Source: Archaeoglobus profundus DSM 5631 (GTDB lineage Archaea > Halobacteriota > Archaeoglobi > Archaeoglobales > Archaeoglobaceae). Taken from it: 64,000 nucleotides of DNA. How positions within the stretch are numbered: position 1 is the stretch's first letter; every line of letters begins with the position of its first letter. Where the stretch lies: contig NC_013741.1 of assembly GCF_000025285.1 (NCBI RefSeq), forward strand, positions 558,001-622,000, given 5' to 3'. Below, piece by piece: positions 9,266 through 17,021 of the stretch. Below the pieces are notes generated by a model. That model did no database searches. It was given only the letters and a program-made list of their open reading frames with translations, and was not told where the DNA came from. The position numbers and the translations under genes were made by a program.

Positions 9266-9614
9266 TTGAAGTATAAAACAGTATTGGAATTACCTTTATC
9301 TTCTCCAAGATGGCTTAAGGGGATGAACGGCTTAATTATTTGGAGACTACACTTACGAACTTATCACAATCTAGGATAGATTCTTTCCCAATTTCAACGT
9401 TTCATCTTTAACTCAGCGTAACACTCTTCTTTACTTCTTACGGGCAGGTTATAACGACATCCGCCTCTAGATGAAGCATGGCTTCCCCTACCGCACTGTA
9501 ATACTAATGAAGAGTTGTGTATATACACTAAGTATGTAGTATGTACATCATTTCGACAGCGATAGTGTTTCTAAGAGGAAAATCTTAAGATGAAAGATTG
9601 AGTTGTTCTGAGCA
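9266..9614. other. 349-base intergenic stretch with a possible decayed 3' coding remnant
   Basis: No intact gene is seen between the MarR-type gene and fdhD. On the minus strand about 9410-9510 reads like a short coding tail in two frames (one gives GEAMLHLEADVVITCP then stop; another CGRGSHASSRGG), but it has no start and is interrupted by a stop. It might be the 3' end of a decayed gene such as a transposon ORF, but the family cannot be named. The right half contains the palindromic TATA element at 9517-9528. Confidence 0.3.
9517..9528. promoter_or_regulatory. 12-bp palindrome with TATA core upstream of fdhD
   Basis: GTGTATATACAC is a perfect palindrome with a TATATA core, 86 bases before the fdhD ATG. 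It may be a symmetric TATA box or a regulator site. It is followed by the repeated motif AGTATGTAGTATGTA. If it is the fdhD promoter, the message has a leader of about 60 bases. Confidence 0.3.
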
Positions 9615-10196
9615 ATGATTGCAAAGGAAGAACTGTTTGTCATTCGCCTTGGAAATAGATCATACAATATAAAATGCAGTCCGACAGAACTCGAAGACTT
9701 GGCTAAGGGCCTAGCATTCGTAGAGGGATTGGAAAATGACTTCGAAATAGAAAAAATTAGGATTGACGACTTTCTCAAGCTTGAGAAAGTTGTATGTAAC
9801 GAAAGATGGAGTTTAAATGAAATTGAGAGTAGTTTAAAGCTAATTGACCTTAACGATCCCACAAAAGCGCATCACACTGCAGTGATAGTCAGTAAATCAG
9901 GAATGGTTGCAAGAGCAGTAGATGTTAGCAGGCACAATGCGATTTTGAAGGTGATAGGAAAGTGCTCGAATATAGATTTCAGTAGGGTGTTCTTGCTTGT
10001 TTCTTCGAGAATTACATTTGATGTGGCTCTAAGCTGCTACAAAGCTAAGATTCCTATTTTGGTCACAAAAAAGGCCGTCACCGATTTGGCAGTTGAACTA
10101 TGCAAAAAAGCTGGAATTACGCTTGTATCATTCAGTAGCAAGATAATAGTAGGTGATGCGGTTGAATGTAGCTATCTTGGCTGGAGGAAGGGGTAG
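9615..10196 (+). CDS. fdhD: FdhD-like formate dehydrogenase accessory sulfurtransferase
   Basis: FdhD passes sulfur to the molybdenum cofactor of formate dehydrogenase. The signature DVSRHNAILKVIG (residues ~101-113) matches the family's DVGRHNALDK segment, and the C-terminal half (SSRITFDVALSCYKAKIPILVT) follows the family fold. The protein is short (193 aa against about 230-280) and lacks the canonical CGxCG sulfur-carrying motif. Only single cysteines such as C21 and C60 precede the signature. It lies about 3 kb from a formate dehydrogenase catalytic gene, which supports the call. It may use one Cys or have lost transferase activity. Confidence 0.82.
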   Translation: MIAKEELFVIRLGNRSYNIKCSPTELEDLAKGLAFVEGLENDFEIEKIRIDDFLKLEKVVCNERWSLNEIESSLKLIDLNDPTKAHHTAVIVSKSGMVARAVDVSRHNAILKVIGKCSNIDFSRVFLLVSSRITFDVALSCYKAKIPILVTKKAVTDLAVELCKKAGITLVSFSSKIIVGDAVECSYLGWRKG

Positions 10197-10479
10197 CAGG
10201 ATAGGTCTAGACAAAGGATTGAAGAATACCGATCCTTATGATGTCATTTGAGATTACTAGAATATTCTTGGAATCACCTATGTTCTTAAGTTCTCTACAA
10301 GATTAACTGTTGCAGTTATTACTGAAATTTTTCTTTAGATTCTATCTAGAGTTCTGGCTAAATCTGCAAGAATCCGTAATATGTCGGTCAGGAAGTACTT
10401 AAGCTCGAATCCAAGCTTGGGAAGTAAAAATCGAAATCAATATAATTGTTAGAATGTATGACTATTCACGGATTAACAT

Positions 10480-10884
10480 TTGGAGGTGGTGAAGACGGTA
10501 ATTCGCTTTAAGGTTTGGATTGAAAAAGACTCAAAGCCCCTCATCGGTAGGGGAGGATACATGATTCTTAAGGCAATAAATCAATACGGTTCGATTTCTA
10601 AAGCTTCGGAAGTTTTGGGTATGTCCTATAAGTTCATCTGGAGTTACATTAAAAGGCTTGAAGAAAACTTGGGTGAGAGTGTCGTTGAGACAAGGAGAGG
10701 GGGCAGGGGAAAAGGAGGAACTCGACTAACCCCAGCTGGAAGAGACTTACTTGAAACGTATGAAATGGTTGAAAGCGTTGTTAAGGAAGCCCTTCTCGAA
10801 ATAGGTGATCCCATCATAGTAAGTAACGAGCCAGCTGTAAAGGTAAATGAGGTCGTGAAGTCACTTCTTGTGGGTTGCATATAG
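10480..10884 (+). CDS. ModE N-terminal-like molybdate-type regulator
   Basis: The protein has a LysR/ModE-type winged helix: GGYMILKAINQYGSISKASEVLGMSYKFIW and then the wing RRGGRGKGGTRLTPAG, which is diagnostic for ModE. There is no C-terminal molybdate-binding (MOP) domain, only a 35-residue tail, so effector sensing may be lost or done by another protein. The start is uncertain: TTG 10480 begins the open frame, with GTG 10486/10489 as alternatives inside GGAGGTGGTG. A sequence resembling half of the formate dehydrogenase promoter palindrome occurs at 10431-10444. The 3' end overlaps the convergent chaperone gene by 24 bases. Confidence 0.8.
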   Translation: MEVVKTVIRFKVWIEKDSKPLIGRGGYMILKAINQYGSISKASEVLGMSYKFIWSYIKRLEENLGESVVETRRGGRGKGGTRLTPAGRDLLETYEMVESVVKEALLEIGDPIIVSNEPAVKVNEVVKSLLVGCI

Positions 10885-11481
10885 TACAAGTTCCTCTATT
10901 AAGTTTTTATCAATTTTTATAAAATCTCTAAGCATCTCAGCAATACCCTTATAAAACCTTGCTTCACTGTGATTCACAACCCTATCGCAGAATTCGAAAA
11001 CCCACTTTTCGAGTTCCTTCATAACTTCCCTCTGCTTCTTCAGTTCTTCAACATTCCCATTCAAAAGCTCCCTACAGCTTTCCGCCATGAAAGCCATGTA
11101 AACTCCCAAGTGATCCGCCGGCTCTCTATGAATACACTCGTATCCGAATTTTCTGAACATCTCCTTAACTCTCAATGTAACTCTACCGTAGGGATAATCG
11201 CCTTCGTAATCTGATTGATATAGGGAAACGTAACCGTTGAAGGGTCCGACAAAAATTGCCGTGTATTCCTGCCTTACAGCCCTTTCAAAGTCCTCGAACG
11301 ATTCGAATCCTTTTGGATAATTCTTAACTATGTCAACCCCCTTAAGTTTGGGAAACTCAACCTTTCCCTCGTATAAATCCTTCAAAAGCTCCTTCGGTGG
11401 GACATCTATCAATACAGCTGAGAAGAAGGAATACATCCCCATCCTACCCTTCACAACATCCTCAAACTCCATATCACTCAC
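10861..11481 (-). CDS. TorD/DmsD-family molybdoenzyme chaperone
   Basis: TorD-like proteins bind Tat signal peptides and apo-molybdoenzymes before export. The 206-residue all-helical sequence carries the family motif EPADHLGVYMAFMA near residues 120-133. It overlaps the end of the upstream Fe-S protein gene by 8 bases and so is co-transcribed with it. The divergent molybdoenzyme carries a Tat signal, the expected client. The 3' end overlaps the convergent ModE-like gene. Confidence 0.85.
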   Translation of the reverse strand: MSDMEFEDVVKGRMGMYSFFSAVLIDVPPKELLKDLYEGKVEFPKLKGVDIVKNYPKGFESFEDFERAVRQEYTAIFVGPFNGYVSLYQSDYEGDYPYGRVTLRVKEMFRKFGYECIHREPADHLGVYMAFMAESCRELLNGNVEELKKQREVMKELEKWVFEFCDRVVNHSEARFYKGIAEMLRDFIKIDKNLIEELVLYATHKK

Positions 11482-13147
11482 CTAACCTTCTCCTTCTAAT
11501 TTCTTCGATATCCTTAACGATTTCCTCGTAAACCCCTTCAATAATTATCTTAGGTCTGCACTCCTTGCAGAACAGTAAAGATTTCTCCATACCAGTTAAA
11601 GCTTTCATCTTCTCGTATGCTCTCTTTGATATGTGCGGTTTACCGCATTTCGGACACTTTATTATCTCATCCTCAAATACGACCTTCTCGCCCAAATCTC
11701 CGAAATCCAAAGCCTTCTCAACCTCTATAGCTTTTTCTGGGCAAGCTTTTGCACACATCTCACAGGCTATGCAGAGTGCATGATTGAACAGAATTTTTCC
11801 ATCCTCTTTCTTAATAGCTTCCATTGGGCAGAAGTTCATGCAGGCATTGCAGAGTGTGCAGTTATCATTAATTTTTATCTTTCCAAAGTGCTTCGATTCG
11901 AAAATCCTCTCTTTCAAATCGTAAACCATTAAAGATTCGACCAAACTCAACCACATTTCCCTCTTATTTCTTCCTCTAAGCTCAAACTTAACCTCAGGAA
12001 CACCAGCTTTTTTCAGTTCGTTAAAGGTATCTTTAAAATCTTCCCATCTCGTAAGTTTAAGGCAATTGAACCCAAATGCTTTCAAAGTTTTTACCGCTAT
12101 ATCAAAGCAATCTGTTTTGAAGTATTCACAGTCTTTACAAGGAATTGCCAAAACCTTAAATCCCTTTAAAACTGCGTAAAGGTAGTGAACTTCATTTACG
12201 TGGTTTAAGCATGGAACGGTTATAATTGCAACGTCTGGCAGGTTTTTAAACTCGTAAAGCTCTCCTAAAGATCTTTCACAAGTGAATATAATCGTATCAA
12301 GATCCGTAACTTCCGAAACCTTGTCTACTTTCTCTAAGAGCTTATCGTGAGGTGTAACCTTGTTTTCAATTGCTGAAGTAAAGCAAATCGATGAGCAAAA
12401 TCCACATGCCTTACACAACACCGTATCAACGTTAATTTTACCATTCACGATCTCTATAGCAGAATTTGGACATTCTAAGCAGAAATTGCACCCAGATATA
12501 CCACTCTTCATTACACCGCAGATATCGTGATTTACTTTGACTGCAACCAGCTTCATAAACCCTCCTAAGTTCGATAAAACCTTGAAAGCTCCTAGAAACT
12601 CGTCGCCGTATATCCCTTCGACGTGTTTATCGAAATTCGGATATATTACCTGCCCAACCTCGATGAAATCAACCTCTTTTCCTCTAACTACATCGTAGCC
12701 CTCAACGTAAACCTTAAAATTCCCTATCGATCCTTCAACGCCCTTAACCCTACCTCTTATCACTTTAACCTCGTATGGATAAAGCTCTCTGATCGTGTCT
12801 TCGTTCTGAGTTATTACCGTAAGATCGCAGTGTAAAGACAGCTCCTTTATAAGCTCCAAATTGTCTCCGATATAAGCTACTGAGTTTCCTACATTGACTG
12901 CTTCGAATTCTAACTCATTGTAAACGCTCTCAGCTGTCAATAACGCCTTTGCAACTTCGTTTGGATTTCTAAAAGCTTTCAGAATCCTTAAATCTAAGAT
13001 TTTGTAATCTTCAACCTTGTCCTTAACTTTGTGATAGAGTGAAGGACATGTGAAAATCGTGTATTCTTCAACTTCGAAATCATCTTCACAACTTTCAACA
13101 ACCTTCCCGTCAAAATATATTCCAAGTTTTTTGCAAATTACGATCAT
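11474..13147 (-). CDS. Multi-[4Fe-4S] protein with MvhD-like central domain
   Basis: This 557-residue cytoplasmic protein holds two pairs of ferredoxin-type motifs. The first pair is around residues 210-257 (SGCNFCLECPNSAI and CKACGFCSSICF), the second around 428-470 (CTLCNACMNFCP and CIACEMCAKACP). Between them is a cysteine-rich region (IFTCERSLG, VPCLNHVNEVHYLYAVLKG, IPCKDCEY) resembling the MvhD/FlpD hydrogenase-subunit domain. A C-terminal CPKC...CKEC pair looks like a zinc ribbon. The N-terminal part contains VAYIGDN, possibly a degenerate HdrA-like nucleotide fold. It is transcribed with the TorD-like gene and diverges from formate dehydrogenase, so a role as electron carrier or maturation factor for that enzyme is likely but inferred. 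Confidence 0.7.
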   Translation of the reverse strand: MIVICKKLGIYFDGKVVESCEDDFEVEEYTIFTCPSLYHKVKDKVEDYKILDLRILKAFRNPNEVAKALLTAESVYNELEFEAVNVGNSVAYIGDNLELIKELSLHCDLTVITQNEDTIRELYPYEVKVIRGRVKGVEGSIGNFKVYVEGYDVVRGKEVDFIEVGQVIYPNFDKHVEGIYGDEFLGAFKVLSNLGGFMKLVAVKVNHDICGVMKSGISGCNFCLECPNSAIEIVNGKINVDTVLCKACGFCSSICFTSAIENKVTPHDKLLEKVDKVSEVTDLDTIIFTCERSLGELYEFKNLPDVAIITVPCLNHVNEVHYLYAVLKGFKVLAIPCKDCEYFKTDCFDIAVKTLKAFGFNCLKLTRWEDFKDTFNELKKAGVPEVKFELRGRNKREMWLSLVESLMVYDLKERIFESKHFGKIKINDNCTLCNACMNFCPMEAIKKEDGKILFNHALCIACEMCAKACPEKAIEVEKALDFGDLGEKVVFEDEIIKCPKCGKPHISKRAYEKMKALTGMEKSLLFCKECRPKIIIEGVYEEIVKDIEEIRRRRLGE

Positions 13148-13180
13148 GCTTTCGACTTATCAACCGCTAAGTTAAATCGC

Positions 13181-13226
13181 TTTCGATTTCAAAATATTTC
13201 CACCCACACATATTTTAATATCGAAA
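13181..13226. promoter_or_regulatory. Long imperfect inverted repeat in the formate dehydrogenase divergent promoter
   Basis: Two 17-base arms (13181-13197 and 13210-13226) are complementary at 15 of 17 positions around a 12-base spacer. The arms contain TTTCGAT and ATCGAAA at the outside and AAAATAT/ATATTTT inside. The repeat lies between the minus-strand TATA-like box for the Fe-S gene (about 13172-13178) and the plus-strand box (TTTTTATTTTTAT, about 13230-13241). The ATCG-AT-rich layout resembles known ModE operators, and a ModE-like gene is close by. Binding is inference. Confidence 0.5.
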
Positions 13227-13273
13227 AATTTTTATTTTTATGATACTAAAGATTATTCGAAGGAGGTGTTCGA

Positions 13274-16144
13274 ATGAAGCTAAAACTGACGAGGAGAGAT
13301 TTCTTAAAAACTTCAGCAATTAGCTTAGCAGTCGCCGGTGGACTGTTAAAATATGCTAGAGGTGACATAGTCAGAAAGGCTGAAGAAGTCCAAAAGAAGG
13401 AGCAGGAGAGTGGTTACAAGCTCGTTAAGACTATCTGTACGGGATGTGCAGTCGGGTGTGGAATGCTCGCAGTTGTGAAAGATGATCAATGGCTCTGGAT
13501 CGAGCCTTGGATAAACAACCCGATAAACAGGGGAAAGTTGTGCTGTAAGGGTGCTTCGGCCAACTACATCGTTCATTCTCCAAGAAGGCTGAAGTATCCG
13601 ATGATAAAGAGAAACGGAAAGTGGGAGAAGATCAGCTGGGATGAGGCTCTAGAAATTATAGCCAAGAAATTGTATGAAGTCAGACAGAAGTACGGACCCG
13701 ACGCTGTATTCTTTGCCGGCTCAGCTAAGGTTAGCACTGAGATGGCGTACTTGCAGAGAAAGTTCATGGCCTTCTGGGGCTCAAATAACATCGATCATCA
13801 AGCAAGAATATGCCACTCAACAACGGTTGCTGGATTGGGTAACACCTGGGGATACGGAGCTATGACAAACAACTTCAACGACATTAGAAATGCCAAGTGC
13901 ATAATCTTCTTCTCAAACCCGAGTGAAGCACATCCAGTCAGCTTCTACCACATCTACGAAGCTAAGAAGAGGGGGGCAATTCTGATCTGCTGCGATCCGA
14001 GATTCAGCAGAACTGCTGCAGTAAGCGATCTACACCTGCAATTTAGGCCGGGAACGGACATAGCATTGGTTTACGGAATATGCCATGAGATAATTAAGAA
14101 TGGGTGGTATGACGAGGAATTCATAAGGCAGAGAACATACGGGTTCGAATACTTTAAGGAAGAGGTAATGAAGGAAGATTACTCACCAGAGAACGTCGAG
14201 AAGATAACTGGTGTTCCTGCTGAAAAGATAAGAAGGGCTGCATACATCTTAGCTCACAACAAGCCCGCAACAGTGCAATACGCCATGGGTGCTACCCAGC
14301 ATCCTTACGGTTCTCAGAACATCAGAAGTTTCGCAATCCTCCAGCTGTTGTTAGGCAACGCTGGTAAACCGGGCGGAGGAGTAAATGCTTTCAGAGGTCA
14401 CGACAACGTGCAAGGAGCTACAGACATGTGTGTCCTTAGCCACTCCCTACCAGCATATTACGGATTGAGTGAGGCTGCTTGGAAGCACTGGTGCAAGGTT
14501 TGGAATGTCGATTACGAATGGATAAAGAGTAGATTTTCAAGCGAGGAGATGATGCAAAAGAAAGGATTCACGATGTCGAGATTTGCGGTTGGTGCTACAG
14601 CTGAAAAGTACGGCTGGAAGCTCGATCAGCCTAGCCCAATTAAAGTGATAATATGGTGGGGGCACTCCACAGCTTCGATAGGTGACCTTAAGCTTGTTAA
14701 GGAGGCTTTCGAATCTGTTGAGCTGTTAGTGGTAGTAGATCCATTTGTTGAGACTGCTGCAGCGCTACCAGACAGACCAGATGGGATAATAATCTTGCCA
14801 GCTTGCACGGAATACGAAGGAGAAGGGTTCGTAACTAATTCTGGAAGACAGATTCAGTGGAGAAATAGAGTGGTTTCACCGAGATTCGATTCGAGAGAGG
14901 ACATGTGGATACTGCTCAAGCTTGTTGAGAAGCTCGATAAATACGATCCGGGATTGTATGCCAAATTCACGGCAAACTTCGGCGGTAAGAAGCCAGAGGA
15001 GATAAGGCCTGAGGAGGTATGGGACAAGGAGATAACGGTCGGTAGCATTACGATCGGAATGCTCGGACAGAAGAGCTGGAGGATAAAGAGGCAGCAAGAG
15101 TACGATTACACGTTCAGCGAGGAGGATTGCAGAGCTTACGGAGGTCCTTGCGATGGAGAATACTGGGGATTACCGTGGCCGTGCTGGAACGAGAAGCATC
15201 CAGGAACGCCAATACTGTACAGAAACGATATACCGGTATGGGATGGAGGCCACGATTTCAGGGTGAAGTGGGGAACAAAGGCTCCAGACGGCCAGTCATT
15301 GCTGAGTGGAGTAAATCCACAGGATCAGCTGTCCATAAACGGTGTCAAGTGGGTGTTTGCGATAGGTGAGACCTTTGAAGATTACATCAAGAACAACATG
15401 GTTCCATCTGGAAGGGGTAGAGCGAGGTTCTACGCTTGGAACATGAAAGACCCCGTTCCGAAGCACAGAGAACCTCTGTATTCTCCACGCTTGGATCTAA
15501 TAGAGAAGTATCCGATATACGAGGATGAGAAGTACGGCGACTTCCACTACAGGGTTAAGATAAAGGCGAGGAGCTGGCAGATTGCTTGGTTGAATGCAAA
15601 GATGACCGAAGTATTCCCACTTATATGGACATCCGGAAGGCAAGTGGAGCACATGGGTGGTGGAGCAGAAACAAGAAGTAACCCAATACTTGCGGAGTTA
15701 CAGCCACACATGTACGTAGAGATCAATCCTAAGACTGCCAACGAAAGAGGAATTAAAGATGGGGACATGGTTGCCGTAATCTCTCCGAGAAGCTTGGAAT
15801 ACGATGACACGCCAGCTTACATAATAGTCAGAGCTAGAGTGACTCCTGCTGTTCCAGAATGGCTCGTATTCACACCGTACCATTGGGCCGGACAATTCCA
15901 AGGCAAACCTTACCTCGACAGATTCCCAGTAACGGATGACATGGATACAAGACCCATAGTTTACGGAGATTCGTGTAACATCGTTAATCCTCCAGGGTGG
16001 GATCCAGAGACGCAGATGCAGGCTACGAAGTCGGGAATCTGCAATGTTGTCAGAGCAGACAAGTTACAGGAATTCCTAAGCCAGTATAAGAGCAAGATCG
16101 AGCAGTTGAAGGCTGAGTTGAGAAAGATGAAGGTTATGGAGTGA
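13274..16144 (+). CDS. fdhA: Tat-exported formate dehydrogenase catalytic subunit, cysteine type
   Basis: The 956-residue molybdopterin (or tungstopterin) enzyme begins with a Tat signal, TRRDFLKTSA (residues 6-15). A [4Fe-4S] motif follows with Cys55, 58, 62 and 90. The metal ligand and catalytic histidine are Cys180-His181 in ARICHSTTVAGL, the place of Sec-His in FdnG. Other FdnG-like segments are GAMTNNFNDI, EAHPVSFYHIYEA and RGHDNVQGATD, which separate it from nitrate, DMSO and thiosulfate/polysulfide reductases. It should oxidise formate outside the membrane and pass electrons to the three genes that follow. The ATG at 13274 has a strong AAGGAGGTG site. FdhD, ModE-like and TorD-like genes nearby fit. 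Confidence 0.88.
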   Translation: MKLKLTRRDFLKTSAISLAVAGGLLKYARGDIVRKAEEVQKKEQESGYKLVKTICTGCAVGCGMLAVVKDDQWLWIEPWINNPINRGKLCCKGASANYIVHSPRRLKYPMIKRNGKWEKISWDEALEIIAKKLYEVRQKYGPDAVFFAGSAKVSTEMAYLQRKFMAFWGSNNIDHQARICHSTTVAGLGNTWGYGAMTNNFNDIRNAKCIIFFSNPSEAHPVSFYHIYEAKKRGAILICCDPRFSRTAAVSDLHLQFRPGTDIALVYGICHEIIKNGWYDEEFIRQRTYGFEYFKEEVMKEDYSPENVEKITGVPAEKIRRAAYILAHNKPATVQYAMGATQHPYGSQNIRSFAILQLLLGNAGKPGGGVNAFRGHDNVQGATDMCVLSHSLPAYYGLSEAAWKHWCKVWNVDYEWIKSRFSSEEMMQKKGFTMSRFAVGATAEKYGWKLDQPSPIKVIIWWGHSTASIGDLKLVKEAFESVELLVVVDPFVETAAALPDRPDGIIILPACTEYEGEGFVTNSGRQIQWRNRVVSPRFDSREDMWILLKLVEKLDKYDPGLYAKFTANFGGKKPEEIRPEEVWDKEITVGSITIGMLGQKSWRIKRQQEYDYTFSEEDCRAYGGPCDGEYWGLPWPCWNEKHPGTPILYRNDIPVWDGGHDFRVKWGTKAPDGQSLLSGVNPQDQLSINGVKWVFAIGETFEDYIKNNMVPSGRGRARFYAWNMKDPVPKHREPLYSPRLDLIEKYPIYEDEKYGDFHYRVKIKARSWQIAWLNAKMTEVFPLIWTSGRQVEHMGGGAETRSNPILAELQPHMYVEINPKTANERGIKDGDMVAVISPRSLEYDDTPAYIIVRARVTPAVPEWLVFTPYHWAGQFQGKPYLDRFPVTDDMDTRPIVYGDSCNIVNPPGWDPETQMQATKSGICNVVRADKLQEFLSQYKSKIEQLKAELRKMKVME

Positions 16145-16155
16145 GGTGATGTTAA

Positions 16156-16713
16156 ATGCCTTACAAATTTTTAGTAGATACGCACCACAACCTCTGTATA
16201 AAGTGTAAGGGTTGTATGGCGATATGCAAGAACTACAACAAAACTCCTAAGGGTGTGAACAGGATTCAGGTTGTGACAATAAACGAGGGACAACCTGGAC
16301 AGTTAAACATTCCACTCATGTGTTTACATTGCAACGATCCGCTTTGCGTGAAAGTCTGTCCGATGAAGGCTGTATACAAGAGAGAAGATGGAATAGTGCT
16401 CGTCGATAAGGATAGATGCATTGGATGTGGTTACTGTGCATTTGCATGTCCATTCGGAGCACCGCAGTTCCCAGAAGGCGGAGCGTTTGGCAGTAAGGGT
16501 AAGATGGACAAGTGTACCTACTGCGTTTTGCCATATGAGCCCGAGAAGGATGAGAAAGGTAACGTGATATACAGAGATCCTGTGCCGAGATGCGCACTAG
16601 TCTGCCCGTGTGAAACAATATTAGCTGGAGAGATGAGCGAAATAACGAAGAAGCTTAGGGAAAGGGTTGGAGCTTTGACAGCTTCGAAGATTGAAAGTCT
16701 GTTCCTCTTCTAA
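16156..16713 (+). CDS. fdhB: Formate dehydrogenase iron-sulfur subunit (four [4Fe-4S])
   Basis: Sixteen cysteines fall into four ferredoxin-type clusters: C14/17/20/24, C56/59/64/68, C88/91/94/98 and C120/123/146/150. This is the FdnH/HybA/DmsB fold that wires the catalytic subunit to the membrane. At 185 residues it lacks the C-terminal TM helix that FdnH carries, which may explain the separate small membrane gene that follows. No own signal peptide is seen, so it should be exported by riding with the Tat-bearing subunit. GAGGTGAT precedes the ATG, and the gene lies 11 bases after the catalytic gene. Confidence 0.9.
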   Translation: MPYKFLVDTHHNLCIKCKGCMAICKNYNKTPKGVNRIQVVTINEGQPGQLNIPLMCLHCNDPLCVKVCPMKAVYKREDGIVLVDKDRCIGCGYCAFACPFGAPQFPEGGAFGSKGKMDKCTYCVLPYEPEKDEKGNVIYRDPVPRCALVCPCETILAGEMSEITKKLRERVGALTASKIESLFLF

Positions 16714-16730
16714 ATTTTTTGGTGATAGAA

Positions 16731-17021
16731 ATGTCGAGGGCTATAGTAGCTATTGCCTTCATAGTTGCGTTGATAGCAGTATACCCGTACATACTAAACA
16801 TAGCTACGGTATCAAGCTTAAAAGGTAGCTATGTGGTTAAGTGGAGCGAAATTCCGGCGTTCGTGAGAGGAACAATTTATGAAGAAAGTTTGAAGTTGGC
16901 TACGATGATAAACGAAATTATCAAGTTATTGCTCGAAATAGCTGGAATCTTCGTCGTTCTGTTGACCATAATCGAATACTACAAGTATCACAAGATACAC
17001 AAAGAGGAGGTGAGTAAGTAA
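16731..17021 (+). CDS. Small two-TM membrane subunit in the formate dehydrogenase operon
   Basis: I do not recognise the family. With start ATG 16731 (preceded by GGTGAT) it is 96 residues, beginning MSRAIVAIAF. Two hydrophobic helices, at about residues 3-22 and 63-81, flank a loop of about 40 residues, and the C-terminus is charged (EYYKYHKIHKEEVSK). The open frame could begin at TTG 16719, but the Shine-Dalgarno site favours 16731. It sits between the Fe-S subunit and the cytochrome b subunit and overlaps the latter (TAATG). It may replace the TM anchor missing from the Fe-S subunit. That is inference. Confidence 0.65.
   Translation: MSRAIVAIAFIVALIAVYPYILNIATVSSLKGSYVVKWSEIPAFVRGTIYEESLKLATMINEIIKLLLEIAGIFVVLLTIIEYYKYHKIHKEEVSK

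Noticed and set aside
9410-9510. Possible transposon TnpB 3' remnant on the minus strand
   Set aside because: The reading frames are short, broken by a stop and match no motif such as a zinc ribbon. No terminal repeats or hairpins were recognised.
10197-10479. 283-base gap between fdhD and the ModE-like gene
   Set aside because: No gene, RNA fold or clear repeat was found apart from the possible half-site at 10431-10444.
13800-13830. Possible selenocysteine codon at the formate dehydrogenase active site
   Set aside because: The codon is TGC (Cys180), not TGA, and no SECIS-like element is needed.
13700-16000. Long antisense open frames inside the formate dehydrogenase catalytic gene
   Set aside because: They are shadows of a well-conserved enzyme and have no ribosome sites or recognisable domains.
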